Shown here: in pieces, positions 46,711-55,822 of the stretch
How the letters are laid out: every line of letters starts with the position of its first letter
How positions within the stretch are numbered: the first letter of the stretch is position 1
Assembly (NCBI RefSeq): GCF_003072125.1
Contig: NZ_QCYH01000011.1
Location: 32,036 to 96,035, forward strand
Length of the DNA stretch: 64,000 bases
Source of the DNA: Pelagivirga sediminicola
GTDB taxonomy: Bacteria > Pseudomonadota > Alphaproteobacteria > Rhodobacterales > Rhodobacteraceae
Reading direction: 5' to 3'
Notes under the pieces: generated by a model
Told to the model about the DNA's origin: nothing
Database searches by the model: none
The model's input: the letters and a program-made list of their open reading frames with translations, nothing else
Made by a program: the position numbers and the translations under genes

Positions 46711-47520
46711 ATGATGCAGTCTCATCGCGTCTCCCCGCCGACGGAACGCAATCTACAACCAGAGGACGATCCGCAATTCGTCAGGTCCGCCGCGCGGGCC
46801 ATGCATGTGCTCAGCGCCTTCCACCTTGCCCCCGGCCCGCTCAGCCTGTCGCAGATCGCCGCGCGCGCGGGCATCGACCGCTCGGCCGCGCAGCGTCTGG
46901 TGCATACGCTGGGCAAGCTGGGCTATATCCGCCGCAGCGCCGATGACCGCGGATATCTGCCCGCGGCGCGGCTGCTGGATCACACGCTGGATCTGCTGCG
47001 GCTGGACCCGGTGGTGCAAAAGGCGACGCCGGTCCTGCTGGAGCTGCGCAAGACCATCCGCGAGCGGGTGGATTTCAGCCTGTTCGACGAAACCCGCCTG
47101 ATCTACGCGCTGCGCATGCAAAGCAAACGCGAGACGTTCTATGCAACCCTCGTCGGCCACAGCGTGCCGCTGGACAGCACCGCCGGGGGCCGCGCCGTGC
47201 TGTCAGCCCTGCCCGAGGCCGAGGCCCGCGGCATCCTCACCGCGGCCCCGCTGGACAGATACACCGCGCATACCGAAACCGACCCGGACAAGGTGCTGGC
47301 CCATGTGCGGCAGGCCCGCATCGACGGCTACGCGGTCGTGGTCGAGGAATTCGCCCAAGGCGAGGTCGCGCTCGGCGTGGCGATCGTGGGCCATGACGGC
47401 CGGCCCCTCGGCGCGGTCCATGTGGGCGCGTCGCTGTCCGAATGGACGCCCGAGGATTTCATCCAGGCCGCCGCCCCCGTCGCGACCGAAGCGGCGCGCG
47501 CGATCAACTCCAGCCTCTGA
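46711..47520 (+). CDS. IclR family transcriptional regulator
   Basis: A 269-residue DNA-binding protein. The winged helix-turn-helix covers about residues 25-85 (AMHVLSAFHLAPGPLSLSQI, then RSAAQRLVHTLGKLGYI). The ligand-binding domain spans about 100-265, with LDSTAGGRAVLSALPEAEA and VEEFAQGEVALGVAIVGHD as family blocks. It diverges from the MlrC-dpp3-M20-ggt operon across 129 bases and most likely controls it in response to a substrate or breakdown product. It converges on znuB. Two adjacent ATGs are possible starts (46711, 46714). Confidence 0.93.
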   Translation: MMQSHRVSPPTERNLQPEDDPQFVRSAARAMHVLSAFHLAPGPLSLSQIAARAGIDRSAAQRLVHTLGKLGYIRRSADDRGYLPAARLLDHTLDLLRLDPVVQKATPVLLELRKTIRERVDFSLFDETRLIYALRMQSKRETFYATLVGHSVPLDSTAGGRAVLSALPEAEARGILTAAPLDRYTAHTETDPDKVLAHVRQARIDGYAVVVEEFAQGEVALGVAIVGHDGRPLGAVHVGASLSEWTPEDFIQAAAPVATEAARAINSSL

Positions 47521-47527
47521 CGCGCGG

Positions 47528-48331
47528 TCAGGCGCCCGCACCCGCGCGCAGACCGCGCAGAACGCTCGTGCCCAGAAACGCGACCGCGGCGGCGCAGACG
47601 ATCGATGGCCCGGCGGGCGTGTCCAGCGCATAGGCCGCGCGCAGCCCCGCGATCACCGAAAGCGCGCCGATCAGCGCCGCGATCAGCGCCATCTGTTCGG
47701 GCGTGCGCGACAGCGGGCGCGCGGCGGCGGCGGGGATGATCAGCATCGCCGCGATCAGCAGCGCGCCCACCACCTTGATCGCCACGGCCACGGTGATCGC
47801 CAGCGCCAGCGTCAGGACCAGCTGCTCGCGCCGCGGATCGATGCCGCCGGCATGGGCCAGCTCCTCGCTCAGCGTGGCGGTCAGCAGCGCCGACCAGCGC
47901 CAGCCGATCAGCCCGACCACCACCGCCGCGCCGCCCCAGATCACCGCCAGATCGCCGCGCGACACCGCCAGGATATCGCCGAACAGATAGGCCATCAGGT
48001 CGATCCGTATGCCCGACAGGAACGACACCGCCACCAGCCCGAAGGCCAGCGCCGAATGCGCCAGAACGCCCAGAAGCGTGTCCATCGCATAGCCCCGCCC
48101 GCTCAGGCCCGTCACGGTCAGCGCCATGGCCAGCGCCACCGCCACCGCCCCGGCAAAGATCGAGATCTGCAGCGCCAGCGCCAGCGCCACGCCCAGAATC
48201 GCGGCATGCGCCGTGGCATCGCCGAAATAGGCCATGCGCCGCCAGACGACGAAACTGCCCAATGGCGCGGCGGCGCAGGCAACGCCGATCCCGGCCAGCG
48301 TCGCGCGCATCATGAAATCGTCCAGCATCAT
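47528..48331 (-). CDS. znuB: Zinc ABC transporter permease
   Basis: Integral membrane protein of 267 residues from the ABC-3 family, with seven to eight helices. MAYFGDATAHAAILGVALAL and RGYAMDTLLGVLAHSALAFG are typical of ZnuB, and the EAA-like loop is HAGGIDPRREQLVLTLALA. The start overlaps the znuC stop (ATGA). It forms the zinc channel with ZnuC and receives zinc from ZnuA encoded on the other strand. Confidence 0.93.
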   Translation of the reverse strand: MMLDDFMMRATLAGIGVACAAAPLGSFVVWRRMAYFGDATAHAAILGVALALALQISIFAGAVAVALAMALTVTGLSGRGYAMDTLLGVLAHSALAFGLVAVSFLSGIRIDLMAYLFGDILAVSRGDLAVIWGGAAVVVGLIGWRWSALLTATLSEELAHAGGIDPRREQLVLTLALAITVAVAIKVVGALLIAAMLIIPAAAARPLSRTPEQMALIAALIGALSVIAGLRAAYALDTPAGPSIVCAAAVAFLGTSVLRGLRAGAGA

Positions 48332-49086
48332 TCGGCCGCCTCCGTGTCACCGTGGGAATGGGCATGATCGCAGCCCCCGTCATGCGCATGGTCATGCTCG
48401 TGACGATAAAGCGCCAGCGCACCCCCCGTGCCGGTGCCGAACAGCGCCCGGTATTCGGGCGCCGCCGACACGATCTCGGGCGCGCCTTCGCAGCAGACAT
48501 GCCCGTTCAGGCAGATCACCCGGTCCGACGCGCTCATCACCACGTGCAATTCGTGGCTGATCATCAGCACGGCGCAGCCGGTGTCGCGGCGCACCTCCTC
48601 GATCTGGCGATAGAACGCGGCCGAGCCGGGCTGGTCCAGCCCCTGCGTCGCCTCGTCCAGCAGCAGCAGTTCGGGATCGCCCATCAGCGCGCGCGCCAGC
48701 AGGACGCGCTGCGTCTGCCCGCCCGACAGCGACGACATCTGCCGCGCGGACAGGTCCGGCACGCCCGCCCGCTCCAGCGCCCGCGCGCCCGCCTCGCGCG
48801 GCGCGCCGCCGGGCAGGCGCAGGAACCGCGCAACCGTGATCGGCAGCGTCGGGTCGATATGCAGCTTTTGGGGCACATACCCGATCCGCAGGCCCGGCCG
48901 CCGGATGATGCGCCCCGATGCGGGCCGCACCGCGCCGATCAGCGCGCGCAGCAGTGTTGTCTTGCCGGACCCGTTGGGCCCGACGATGGTGACGATCTCG
49001 CCCGGCTCGACGGCCAGCGACACGTCGCGCAGCACCGCGCCCGCACCATATCCCGCGCTGATGTTCTCGACCGTGATCAGGCTCAT
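48328..49086 (-). CDS. znuC: Zinc ABC transporter ATPase with His-rich tail
   Basis: ATPase of 252 residues. Walker A GPNGSGKTTLLRALIG, signature LSGGQTQRVLLARAL, Walker B LLLLDEATQGLD and switch MISHELHVVM are complete. The last 25 residues are YRHEHDHAHDGGCDHAHSHG plus a short acidic end, with seven His and a Cys: a likely zinc-binding sensor or buffer tail. The ATG overlaps the zur stop (ATGA), giving the order zur-znuC-znuB. An open frame continues upstream, but only inside zur. Confidence 0.93.
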   Translation of the reverse strand: MSLITVENISAGYGAGAVLRDVSLAVEPGEIVTIVGPNGSGKTTLLRALIGAVRPASGRIIRRPGLRIGYVPQKLHIDPTLPITVARFLRLPGGAPREAGARALERAGVPDLSARQMSSLSGGQTQRVLLARALMGDPELLLLDEATQGLDQPGSAAFYRQIEEVRRDTGCAVLMISHELHVVMSASDRVICLNGHVCCEGAPEIVSAAPEYRALFGTGTGGALALYRHEHDHAHDGGCDHAHSHGDTEAAE

Positions 49087-49601
49087 GCGCCCGCCTGCCC
49101 TGCGCAGGCCGGGCAGAGGCCCACGGCCTCGACCATCGTCCGCTCGATCTGAAACCCGGCTGAGCGCGCCGCCTCGCCCAGGGCGCCGCGCGCCGGGGTG
49201 GCTTGCGCCTCGGCCACCGAATCGCAGCCGCGGCAGATCATGAAGGCGGGCGAATGGCGGGCGCCCGGATGGGCGCAGGCGACAAAGGCGTTCAGCCGCT
49301 CGATCTTGTGCGCAAAGCCGTGGGTGACCAGAAATTCCAGCGCCCGGTAGGCCACAGGCGGCTGCGCGCCAAAGCCCGCCGCATGCAGCCGGTCCAGCAT
49401 CTCGTAGGCGCCAAGCGCGCGGTGTTCCTGCAGCAGGATCTCCAGCGCCTTGCGCCGCACGGGGGTAAAGCGCAGGGCGTTCTCGGCGCAATGCGCCTCG
49501 GCCGCGGCGACGGCGGCGGTGATGCAACCGGCATGGTCGTGCCGCTCGAACCCGACGGGATCGGGGCGGGCGGCGTGTGATGCGAGGCGACGGCTTGTCA
49601 T
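49083..49601 (-). CDS. zur: Fur family zinc uptake regulator
   Basis: A 172-residue repressor. The winged helix spans about residues 20-95 (FTPVRRKALEILLQEHRALG, then PPVAYRALEFLVTHGFAHKI). The C-terminal domain holds His and Cys metal ligands: CAHPGARHSPAFMICRGCDS, with a second pair in LCPACAG, which form the structural zinc site. I choose the ATG ending at 49601, although the frame is open 13 codons further. AGGA on the minus strand precedes it, and one Zur-like box overlaps its leader, suggesting autoregulation. It is co-translated with znuC. Confidence 0.92.
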   Translation of the reverse strand: MTSRRLASHAARPDPVGFERHDHAGCITAAVAAAEAHCAENALRFTPVRRKALEILLQEHRALGAYEMLDRLHAAGFGAQPPVAYRALEFLVTHGFAHKIERLNAFVACAHPGARHSPAFMICRGCDSVAEAQATPARGALGEAARSAGFQIERTMVEAVGLCPACAGQAGA

Positions 49602-49644
49602 GTTATTACATATCCTGTATTCGGCCCGAACGTTATACAATCAC
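49602..49644. promoter_or_regulatory. Two Zur-like 13-base boxes 30 bases apart
   Basis: GTTATTACATATC (49602-49614) and GTTATACAATCAC (49632-49644) both fit GTTAT-N3-AT-N-N-C, one base off the perfect dyad GTTAT-N3-ATAAC known for alphaproteobacterial Zur. Their starts are exactly 30 bases apart, about three helical turns, and they fill the spacer between zur and znuA. They would allow zinc repression in both directions. Confidence 0.65.
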
Positions 49645-49656
49645 ATTGAGCCTCCC

Positions 49657-50568
49657 ATGTCCAGAAACCTCCTCGCCCTGCCCCTCGCCGCCACGCTTCT
49701 GGCCGGACCGGCGCTTGCCGATGTGCCGGCCGTGGCCGCCGACATCGCGCCGGTCCATTCGCTCGTCGCGCGCGTGATGGCAGGGATCGGCGCGCCCGCG
49801 CTGATCGTCGCCCCCGGCGCCAGCCCGCATGAATACAGCCTGCGCCCCTCCGAGGCGACCGCACTTCAGCAGGCCGATGTGGTGTTCTGGACCGGCCCCG
49901 ATCTGACCCCGTGGATGGAGGGCGCGATCGGGTCGCTGGCCACCGGCGCGGCGGTGGTCCCGCTGATGGAGGCGCCCGGCACCGCCACGCTCGACATGCG
50001 CGAGGGCGCAGTTTTCGAGCCGCACGCGCATGACGATCACGCCGGGCATCACGGCCACGCGCAGGATCCCCATGCGTGGCTGTCGCCGGATAACGGCGCG
50101 GCGTGGCTGGATGCCATCGCCGCCACGCTTGGCGCGGCCGATCCCGAAAACGCGGGGGCCTATCGTGCCAATGCCGCCGCCGGGCGCGCCGAGCTGGCGG
50201 CGCTCAAGGCCGAAATCGACGGCATCCTTCGGCCCGTGCGCGGCGGCAGCTTCATCGTGTTCCACGACGCCTACCAGTATTTCGAGCGTGCCTTCGACAT
50301 GCCCGCATCCGGCGCGATCTCGGTCTCCAGCGCGGCCGATCCCAGCCCCGCGCGCATCGCCGACATCCAGCGCCGCGTGCGCGAGCGGAACGCCCGTTGC
50401 GTCCTATCCGAGCCGCAGTTCAACCCCGGCATCATCGCCTCCGTCATGGACGGCTCGGACGCGCGCAGCGGCGTGCTGGACCCGCTAGGCGCGTCGCTAG
50501 AGCCGGGGCCGGAGCTTTATCCGCAGATGCTGCGCGACATGGCCGCCGCGCTGGCGGCCTGCCTTTGA
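49657..50568 (+). CDS. znuA: Zinc ABC transporter substrate-binding protein
   Basis: Periplasmic zinc receptor of 303 residues. A Sec signal peptide (MSRNLLALPLAATLLAGPAL) ends after ALA. Zinc ligands are expected in PVHSLVARVM, GASPHEYSLRP, DPHAWLSPDN and FHDAYQYFERAF. A flexible loop with HAHDDHAGHHGHAQDPHAWL holds the many His typical of ZnuA. The ATG at 49657 is chosen because it begins the signal peptide. It diverges from zur-znuCB and converges on hmuR. Confidence 0.93.
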   Translation: MSRNLLALPLAATLLAGPALADVPAVAADIAPVHSLVARVMAGIGAPALIVAPGASPHEYSLRPSEATALQQADVVFWTGPDLTPWMEGAIGSLATGAAVVPLMEAPGTATLDMREGAVFEPHAHDDHAGHHGHAQDPHAWLSPDNGAAWLDAIAATLGAADPENAGAYRANAAAGRAELAALKAEIDGILRPVRGGSFIVFHDAYQYFERAFDMPASGAISVSSAADPSPARIADIQRRVRERNARCVLSEPQFNPGIIASVMDGSDARSGVLDPLGASLEPGPELYPQMLRDMAAALAACL

Positions 50569-50583
50569 CGGACCGCCCGCAGC

Positions 50584-52635
50584 TCAGAACGTCTTGGTGA
50601 CGGACAGCTTGAACGTGCGCCCCGGCGCCTGCCGCGTGGGCGAGGACAGATGCCCGACATAGGCGTCGTCCAGAACATTCTCGACCCCGAACCGCACCGC
50701 CGTGCCGTCCAGCCATCCCGCCGCCGGGCGCCACGTGGCGCGCAGGTTGTGCAGTGTGCTGTCCGGCAGGTCCGCACCCAGCGCATCGCGCCGCTCCACC
50801 GCGTGCACCACCTCCCAGCTGAGGTCCAGATCATCGCCCCACCGCTTGCCCAGCGTCAGCTGGACCCGGTCCGCCGGACTGTTGCGCCATGTCGCGCTGG
50901 TGCCGTCCGGGTTGTATTCATCCGCCCCGCCGACATGCCCGGCCAGATCCGCATAGAACCCGCCCAGCGTGCCGTATGACGCCTCCAGCTCGAACCCTTC
51001 GGATTTCACGCGGTCCAGATCGACACCCATCGAGCCCGCGACCGTATAGCTGGTGATGTCCCACAGCTTGGTCTGATAGAAATTGCCCCGCAGCGTCAGA
51101 CTGTCGCCCGCCGCGAACACGTCCTCGCCGGTATATTCGGCCCCGATCTCCAGCGTCTGGGATTTCTCGGGCATGCCGATGCGCCGCTGCGCCGTGGCGC
51201 CCGCGCCCAGATCGTCGATGATCGGCAGCCCCTCGGTATAGGCCGCGCTGCCAAAGACCGACAGGCCATTGCCCAGATCATAGGCCAGCGCCAAACCGCC
51301 CATCAGCGCGTCATTGTCATAGCGGCCCGGCACCCCGGCCAGCGGGACCGAGCTTTCGATCCGCGAATGTTCATATCGCAGCGCGGGCGTGACCGTGAAC
51401 TGCCCGATCGTCATCTCGTCCACGACAAAGGCCGCAAGCCGCCGGTCCTCGCCCCCCGGCGAGCTGGGCGCATCCAGCCGCTTCTTGCGGATCACCTCGA
51501 CACCGGCCAGCATGTCGTGCTGCACCGTGCCGGTGCTGAACAGCGCGCGGTTGGACACGGTCAGCTTGGTCGTCTCATAGCGGTTGTCGCCGCAGATCAC
51601 GCCAAGGAACGGATCGGCGCAGAAATCCTCCTTGCTCTGCCCGCCCTGCAAGGGCGAGCTTCCGTCGATGTAATCCACGTCGATCTGCTGATCGGCATAG
51701 CTGAGATTGGCGCGCAGATCGATCAGGTCGCTGGCCGGATCATAGCGGTATTCCAGCACCGCCTGACTGGTATCCGTGCGCCGGTCCACCCGGCCAAAGC
51801 TGCCCCCGGTCGTCTCGAACTGGTCATAGGGCACGTCCTTGTCATCGGCCACCGTCTCGGAATAGCTGAGGCTCAGCGACTGCGCATTATCCTCGCCGAA
51901 GGTGAGCTTGCCCTTGGCCAGCCATGATGGCGTGCGGAACGACGAATTGCCGATCTTCGTGCCGTCCCCGGCGGTCAGATCCCCCTGATCGCGCAAGGTG
52001 TAGTTCAGCAGGAATTCCACCCGCTCGGCCGGCATCCACGCAAGGTTGGTCGAGCTCGCCCAGCCATCGCCGTTGCTGCTGTATTCCAGCGTTTGCGAGC
52101 CGCCGAACCCCGGCACGCCGCCGGTGAAATCGGACGCGTCCTTGGTCTCCAGCTTGACGACACCGCCGACAATGCCGGACCCGTAGGCGAAACTGCCGAT
52201 GGTCCCGCGCAGCACCTCGACCTGCCGATACAGCAGCGGGTCGGTGAACAGCTGCGTGCCGATGCGATAGAGCTCTTCCGAGCCGACGCTGGCGCCGTCG
52301 ATCTGCACCGCGATCTTCTGGTCGGTGCCATAGGTGGTGTTGGCGCCAAAGCCCCGGATGTTGATGCCCGACCCCTGCGGCGTCGTGCCGTTGACCAGCG
52401 TGACACCCGGCACCGAATCGATCAGCTGCGCGACGGTGCTGGCCTGCCGGTCCTTGATCTCCTCCTCGCCCACGACGGTGCGCGCCAGCGCGGTGCCATA
52501 GCTCAGATCGCGCTTGCCGGCGGTCAGGACCAGCGTTCCCAGGTATCCGGGCGCGTTGATGTCCTGCGCCCCGGCCGGGGCGGTAATCGACAGACAGGCA
52601 AGCGCGGCGGTGCCGCGCAACAGGGGGTTTGACAT
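50584..52635 (-). CDS. hmuR: TonB-dependent haem receptor
   Basis: Outer-membrane beta-barrel of 683 residues. I select the ATG ending at 52635 because GAAGGA lies eight bases before it; the ATG nine bases upstream has no room for a ribosome site. A signal peptide (to PAGAQ) is followed by the plug domain (IDSVPGVTLVNGTTPQGSG, INIRGFGANTTYGTDQ, VEVLRGTIGSFAYGSGIVGG) and barrel strands. The last residues, TFKLSVTKTF, end in the Phe needed for barrel assembly. CADPFLGVICGDNRYE is an extracellular Cys-pair loop. The divergent hmuS-hmuTUV genes make haem the likely ligand. Confidence 0.9.
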   Translation of the reverse strand: MSNPLLRGTAALACLSITAPAGAQDINAPGYLGTLVLTAGKRDLSYGTALARTVVGEEEIKDRQASTVAQLIDSVPGVTLVNGTTPQGSGINIRGFGANTTYGTDQKIAVQIDGASVGSEELYRIGTQLFTDPLLYRQVEVLRGTIGSFAYGSGIVGGVVKLETKDASDFTGGVPGFGGSQTLEYSSNGDGWASSTNLAWMPAERVEFLLNYTLRDQGDLTAGDGTKIGNSSFRTPSWLAKGKLTFGEDNAQSLSLSYSETVADDKDVPYDQFETTGGSFGRVDRRTDTSQAVLEYRYDPASDLIDLRANLSYADQQIDVDYIDGSSPLQGGQSKEDFCADPFLGVICGDNRYETTKLTVSNRALFSTGTVQHDMLAGVEVIRKKRLDAPSSPGGEDRRLAAFVVDEMTIGQFTVTPALRYEHSRIESSVPLAGVPGRYDNDALMGGLALAYDLGNGLSVFGSAAYTEGLPIIDDLGAGATAQRRIGMPEKSQTLEIGAEYTGEDVFAAGDSLTLRGNFYQTKLWDITSYTVAGSMGVDLDRVKSEGFELEASYGTLGGFYADLAGHVGGADEYNPDGTSATWRNSPADRVQLTLGKRWGDDLDLSWEVVHAVERRDALGADLPDSTLHNLRATWRPAAGWLDGTAVRFGVENVLDDAYVGHLSSPTRQAPGRTFKLSVTKTF

Positions 52636-52747
52636 ATGCGCCATCCTTCATGCGTCTTTGGACCGAGGCTTGCGGAGGGCTGGCGCGGTTATTTTTGTGA
52701 AACTGCGACAAAGCGTATCGCAATGGGTTGCAGCCTTACCCGTCCCC

Positions 52748-52762
52748 GACTAAAACAGTCAA
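52748..52762. promoter_or_regulatory. Dyad overlapping a -35-like element in the hmuR-hmuS spacer
   Basis: GACT-AAAAC-AGTC at 52748-52760 is an imperfect dyad. On the minus strand TTGACT (52757-52762) is a good -35 element for hmuR, though the -10 at proper distance (GTAAGG) is poor. An iron or haem regulator could bind here. I found no convincing Fur, Irr or RirA box. Confidence 0.3.
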
Positions 52763-52838
52763 GTACTTTGCGACAGCCACGCACCGAACATGTCGGGCGC
52801 AGCCATCGGACCCTTATCACCCCTCCGAGGATGCTCCC

Positions 52839-53891
52839 ATGACTGACCGCCCTACCCCCACGCCTGCCGAAATCCGCGCCTTCGAGGCCGAAAACCCCAA
52901 GCTGCGCGCGCGCGACGCGGCAGACAAGATGGGCATTGCCGAGGCGCAGCTGGTCGCCGCCCGCACCGGGCAAGGCGCCACGCGAATCGCCGCCCACCCC
53001 GACCGGATCGTTCCCGCCGCCGAACGTCTGGGCGAGGTCATGGCGCTGACCCGCGTCGATGCCTGCGTGCATGAAAAGGTGGGCGAATATGGCAATTACC
53101 ACCCCGGCGAGCATGCCGCGATGACCCTGACCGAGGAGATTGACCTGCGCATCTTCCCCTCGCAATGGGTCCACGCCTACGCGGTCGAGGCGGCGTCCGA
53201 CACCGGCCCGCGTCGGTCGCTCCAGATCTTCGACGCGGCGGGCGACGCGGTGCACAAGATCCACCTGCGCGAGACGTCGAACCATGACGCATGGCCCGCC
53301 ATCGTCGCCGAACTGGCGCTGGACGATCAGTCCGAGGGTCAGGACGTGGCGCCGCGCAAACCCGCTGAGGCCGCGAAATCGCGCCCCGACAAGGTGGACA
53401 TCCTGCGCGACGAATGGACGCGGCTGACCGACACGCACCAGTTTCTGCGCCTCTGCTCCAAGCTCAAGATGAACCGCCTCGGCGCCTACCGCATCGCCGG
53501 CGCGCCCTTCGTGCGCCAACTGGCCCCAGCCGCCGCCGATGACATGCTGCAAGCGGTGCAGGCCGCCGGGATCGAGGTGATGATCTTCGTCGGCAATCGC
53601 GGCTGCATCCAGATCCACAACGGCCCCATCGGGCAGCTGCGCCCCATGGGCCCGTGGCAGAACGTGATGGACCCGCGTTTCAACCTGCACCTGCGGCTGG
53701 ACAAGGTGGCCGAGATCTGGGCCGTCGACAAACCCACGCAGCGCGGCCCCGCCGTGTCGGTCGAGGCGTTCGACGCCGAGGGCGGGCTGATCTTCCAGGT
53801 CTTCGGCCTTGGCAAGGAGGGGCGCGATTCCCGCGCCGCCTGGGGCGCCATCGTCGACAAGCTGCCCGCGCTCGAAGAGGTGCCGGCGTGA
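52839..53891 (+). CDS. hmuS: Hemin-degrading factor / haem trafficking protein
   Basis: Cytoplasmic haem-binding protein of 350 residues with two related halves, about 1-175 and 185-350. The proximal haem ligand is H200 in LTDTHQFLRL, equivalent to the ligand of HemS and ChuS. VGNRGCIQIHNGPIGQLRPM and the first-half block CVHEKVGEYGNYHPGEHAA are conserved. It receives haem from HmuUV and breaks or stores it. The ATG at 52839 has a GAGGA site; the open frame extends 37 codons upstream without similarity. The stop overlaps the hmuT start (GTGA). Confidence 0.93.
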   Translation: MTDRPTPTPAEIRAFEAENPKLRARDAADKMGIAEAQLVAARTGQGATRIAAHPDRIVPAAERLGEVMALTRVDACVHEKVGEYGNYHPGEHAAMTLTEEIDLRIFPSQWVHAYAVEAASDTGPRRSLQIFDAAGDAVHKIHLRETSNHDAWPAIVAELALDDQSEGQDVAPRKPAEAAKSRPDKVDILRDEWTRLTDTHQFLRLCSKLKMNRLGAYRIAGAPFVRQLAPAAADDMLQAVQAAGIEVMIFVGNRGCIQIHNGPIGQLRPMGPWQNVMDPRFNLHLRLDKVAEIWAVDKPTQRGPAVSVEAFDAEGGLIFQVFGLGKEGRDSRAAWGAIVDKLPALEEVPA

Positions 53892-54751
53892 CGCCGCTGC
53901 GCCGGGGCACTGCCCTTCTCGCCACGCTCTGCGCGCTTCTCGGCGCGCCCGCCTCCCATGCGCAGCAAGAGGCGGACGTGCTGTCCATCGGCGGCTCGGT
54001 GACGGAAATCATCGTGGCGTTGGGCCAGCAGCACCGCATCCTTGCGCGCGATGCCACGTCCAGCTATCCGCCCGGCATCACCGACCTGCCCAGCGTCGGC
54101 TACATGCGCGCCCTCTCGCCCGAAGGTGTGCTGTCGGTCGCGCCGTCGCTGATCCTGTCCGAAGAGGGCGCAGGCCCGCCCGAGGCGATCGACGTGGTCC
54201 GCAGCGCGGATGTCGAATTCGTCGAGGTGCCGGGCGCGCTGTCCACGGATGGCATCCTGCAAAAGATCGCCGTTGTCGGGGATGCGCTCGGCGTGCCGGG
54301 CCGCGCGAATGCGCTGTCCGCGCAGGTCGAGGCGGACATGCAAAAGGCGCTGGCCGATGCAGGCCGCCCCGAGGAGACCAAGAAACGCGTGATGTTCGTG
54401 ATGTCCGCGCAAGGCGGCAGGGTCATGGCCAGCGGCGCGGGCACCGTGGCCGATGCGATGATCACCATGGCCGGCGGCGTCAACGCGATCACGGATTTCG
54501 AGGGCTTCCGCCAGATCACCGACGAGGCGGTCGGCGTTGCCGCACCCGACGTCATCCTGATGATGGCCCGCAGCGGCGCGCCCTACACCGCCGACGAAGA
54601 CCTTCTGGCCTTGCCCGCGATCCGCCTGACCCCGGCGGGGCAAAGCCGCGCGATCGTGCGCATGGACGGGCTGCTGATGCTCGGCTTCGGCCCGCGCACC
54701 GCCGAGGCCGTGCGCCAGCTGAACGGCGCGCTTTATGCCGGCCAAGGCTGA
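53888..54751 (+). CDS. hmuT: Haem ABC transporter substrate-binding protein
   Basis: Periplasmic haem receptor of 287 residues. The start is a GTG at 53888 overlapping the hmuS stop; it gives a signal peptide (VTPLRRGTALLATLCALLGA, cut after SHA). VLSIGGSVTEIIVALGQQHR and RDATSSYPPGITDLPSVGYM are the class III binding-protein blocks of the HmuT family, and the Tyr of PSVGYMRAL is the expected haem ligand. A frame open upstream is only a shadow of hmuS. It passes haem to HmuU and HmuV. Confidence 0.92.
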   Translation: MTPLRRGTALLATLCALLGAPASHAQQEADVLSIGGSVTEIIVALGQQHRILARDATSSYPPGITDLPSVGYMRALSPEGVLSVAPSLILSEEGAGPPEAIDVVRSADVEFVEVPGALSTDGILQKIAVVGDALGVPGRANALSAQVEADMQKALADAGRPEETKKRVMFVMSAQGGRVMASGAGTVADAMITMAGGVNAITDFEGFRQITDEAVGVAAPDVILMMARSGAPYTADEDLLALPAIRLTPAGQSRAIVRMDGLLMLGFGPRTAEAVRQLNGALYAGQG

Positions 54752-54754
54752 CCC

Positions 54755-55822
54755 GTGGCCAGCATGACCGATATCGCCGCCGCCCCGCGCAGCAGGCTGG
54801 CCCGCGCCCGCGCGCTGCACTGGCTGCTGGGCGCCGCGCTTTTGCTGGCCTCCGCCGCCAGCCTTCAGGTGGGCGCGGCCAATGTCACGCTGACCGCGCT
54901 GCTGGCCAAGCTGGCCGACGGCGAGGCGCTGACGCAGATGGAGCGTGTCGTGCTCTGGGACATCCGCCTGCCGCGCCTCGCCATGGGCGCGCTGGTCGGC
55001 GCCGCGCTGGCCGTGTCCGGCGCCGCGATGCAGGGGCTGTTCCGCAACCCGCTGGCCGATCCCGGCATCGTCGGTGTCGGCGCGGGCGCCGGTCTGGGCG
55101 CGATCCTCGCCATCGTTCTGGGGGGCCTCTTGCCCGCATGGGCCGCCGCGCTGACCGGCAATCAGCTGGTCCCCTTCGCTGCGTTCCTCGGCGGCTGGGG
55201 CTCCACGATCCTGCTCTATCGCGTCTCCACCAGCCACGGGCGCACATCCGTCGCCACCATGCTGCTGGCCGGAATCGCGCTGGGGGCGCTGGCGGGCGCG
55301 CTGTCGGGCATCCTTGTCTATGTCGCCGACGATCAGCAGCTGCGCGATCTGACCTTCTGGGGCCTCGGCTCGCTCGCGGGCGCCAGCTGGACCAAGGTGC
55401 TGGCCGCCGGCCCGATGATCCTGCTGGCCATCGGTGCCGCGCTGATGCTGGGGCGCGGCCTGAACGGGCTGGCCCTGGGCGAGGCGACGGCGGCGCATAT
55501 CGGCATCGACGTGCAGCGCCTGAAATCCATCGCCATCCTTGCCGTCGCCGCCGCCACCGGCGCCGCCGTGGCAGTATCGGGCGGCATCGGCTTTGTCGGG
55601 ATCGTCGTGCCGCACCTTCTGCGCCTTGCCTCCGGCCCCGATCACCGCACGCTCCTGCTCAATTCCGCACTGCTGGGCGCCACCCTGCTGATCCTTGCCG
55701 ACGTCATCGCCCGCACAATCATCGCCCCTGCCGAACTGCCCATCGGCATCGTCACCGCGGTCCTTGGCGCGCCGGTCTTCCTGTGGATCCTGCTCAAACG
55801 CCGCGGTCTGGTCGAGCTATGA
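54755..55822 (+). CDS. hmuU: Haem ABC transporter permease
   Basis: Membrane protein of 355 residues of the FecCD family, with ten helices expected. RLPRLAMGALVGAALAVSGA, MQGLFRNPLADPGIVGVGAG and GFVGIVVPHLLRLASGPDHR are the family signatures. The start is a GTG three bases after hmuT; the ATG three codons later (54764) is an alternative. The stop overlaps the hmuV start (ATGA). It is the haem channel of the inner membrane. Confidence 0.94.
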   Translation: MASMTDIAAAPRSRLARARALHWLLGAALLLASAASLQVGAANVTLTALLAKLADGEALTQMERVVLWDIRLPRLAMGALVGAALAVSGAAMQGLFRNPLADPGIVGVGAGAGLGAILAIVLGGLLPAWAAALTGNQLVPFAAFLGGWGSTILLYRVSTSHGRTSVATMLLAGIALGALAGALSGILVYVADDQQLRDLTFWGLGSLAGASWTKVLAAGPMILLAIGAALMLGRGLNGLALGEATAAHIGIDVQRLKSIAILAVAAATGAAVAVSGGIGFVGIVVPHLLRLASGPDHRTLLLNSALLGATLLILADVIARTIIAPAELPIGIVTAVLGAPVFLWILLKRRGLVEL

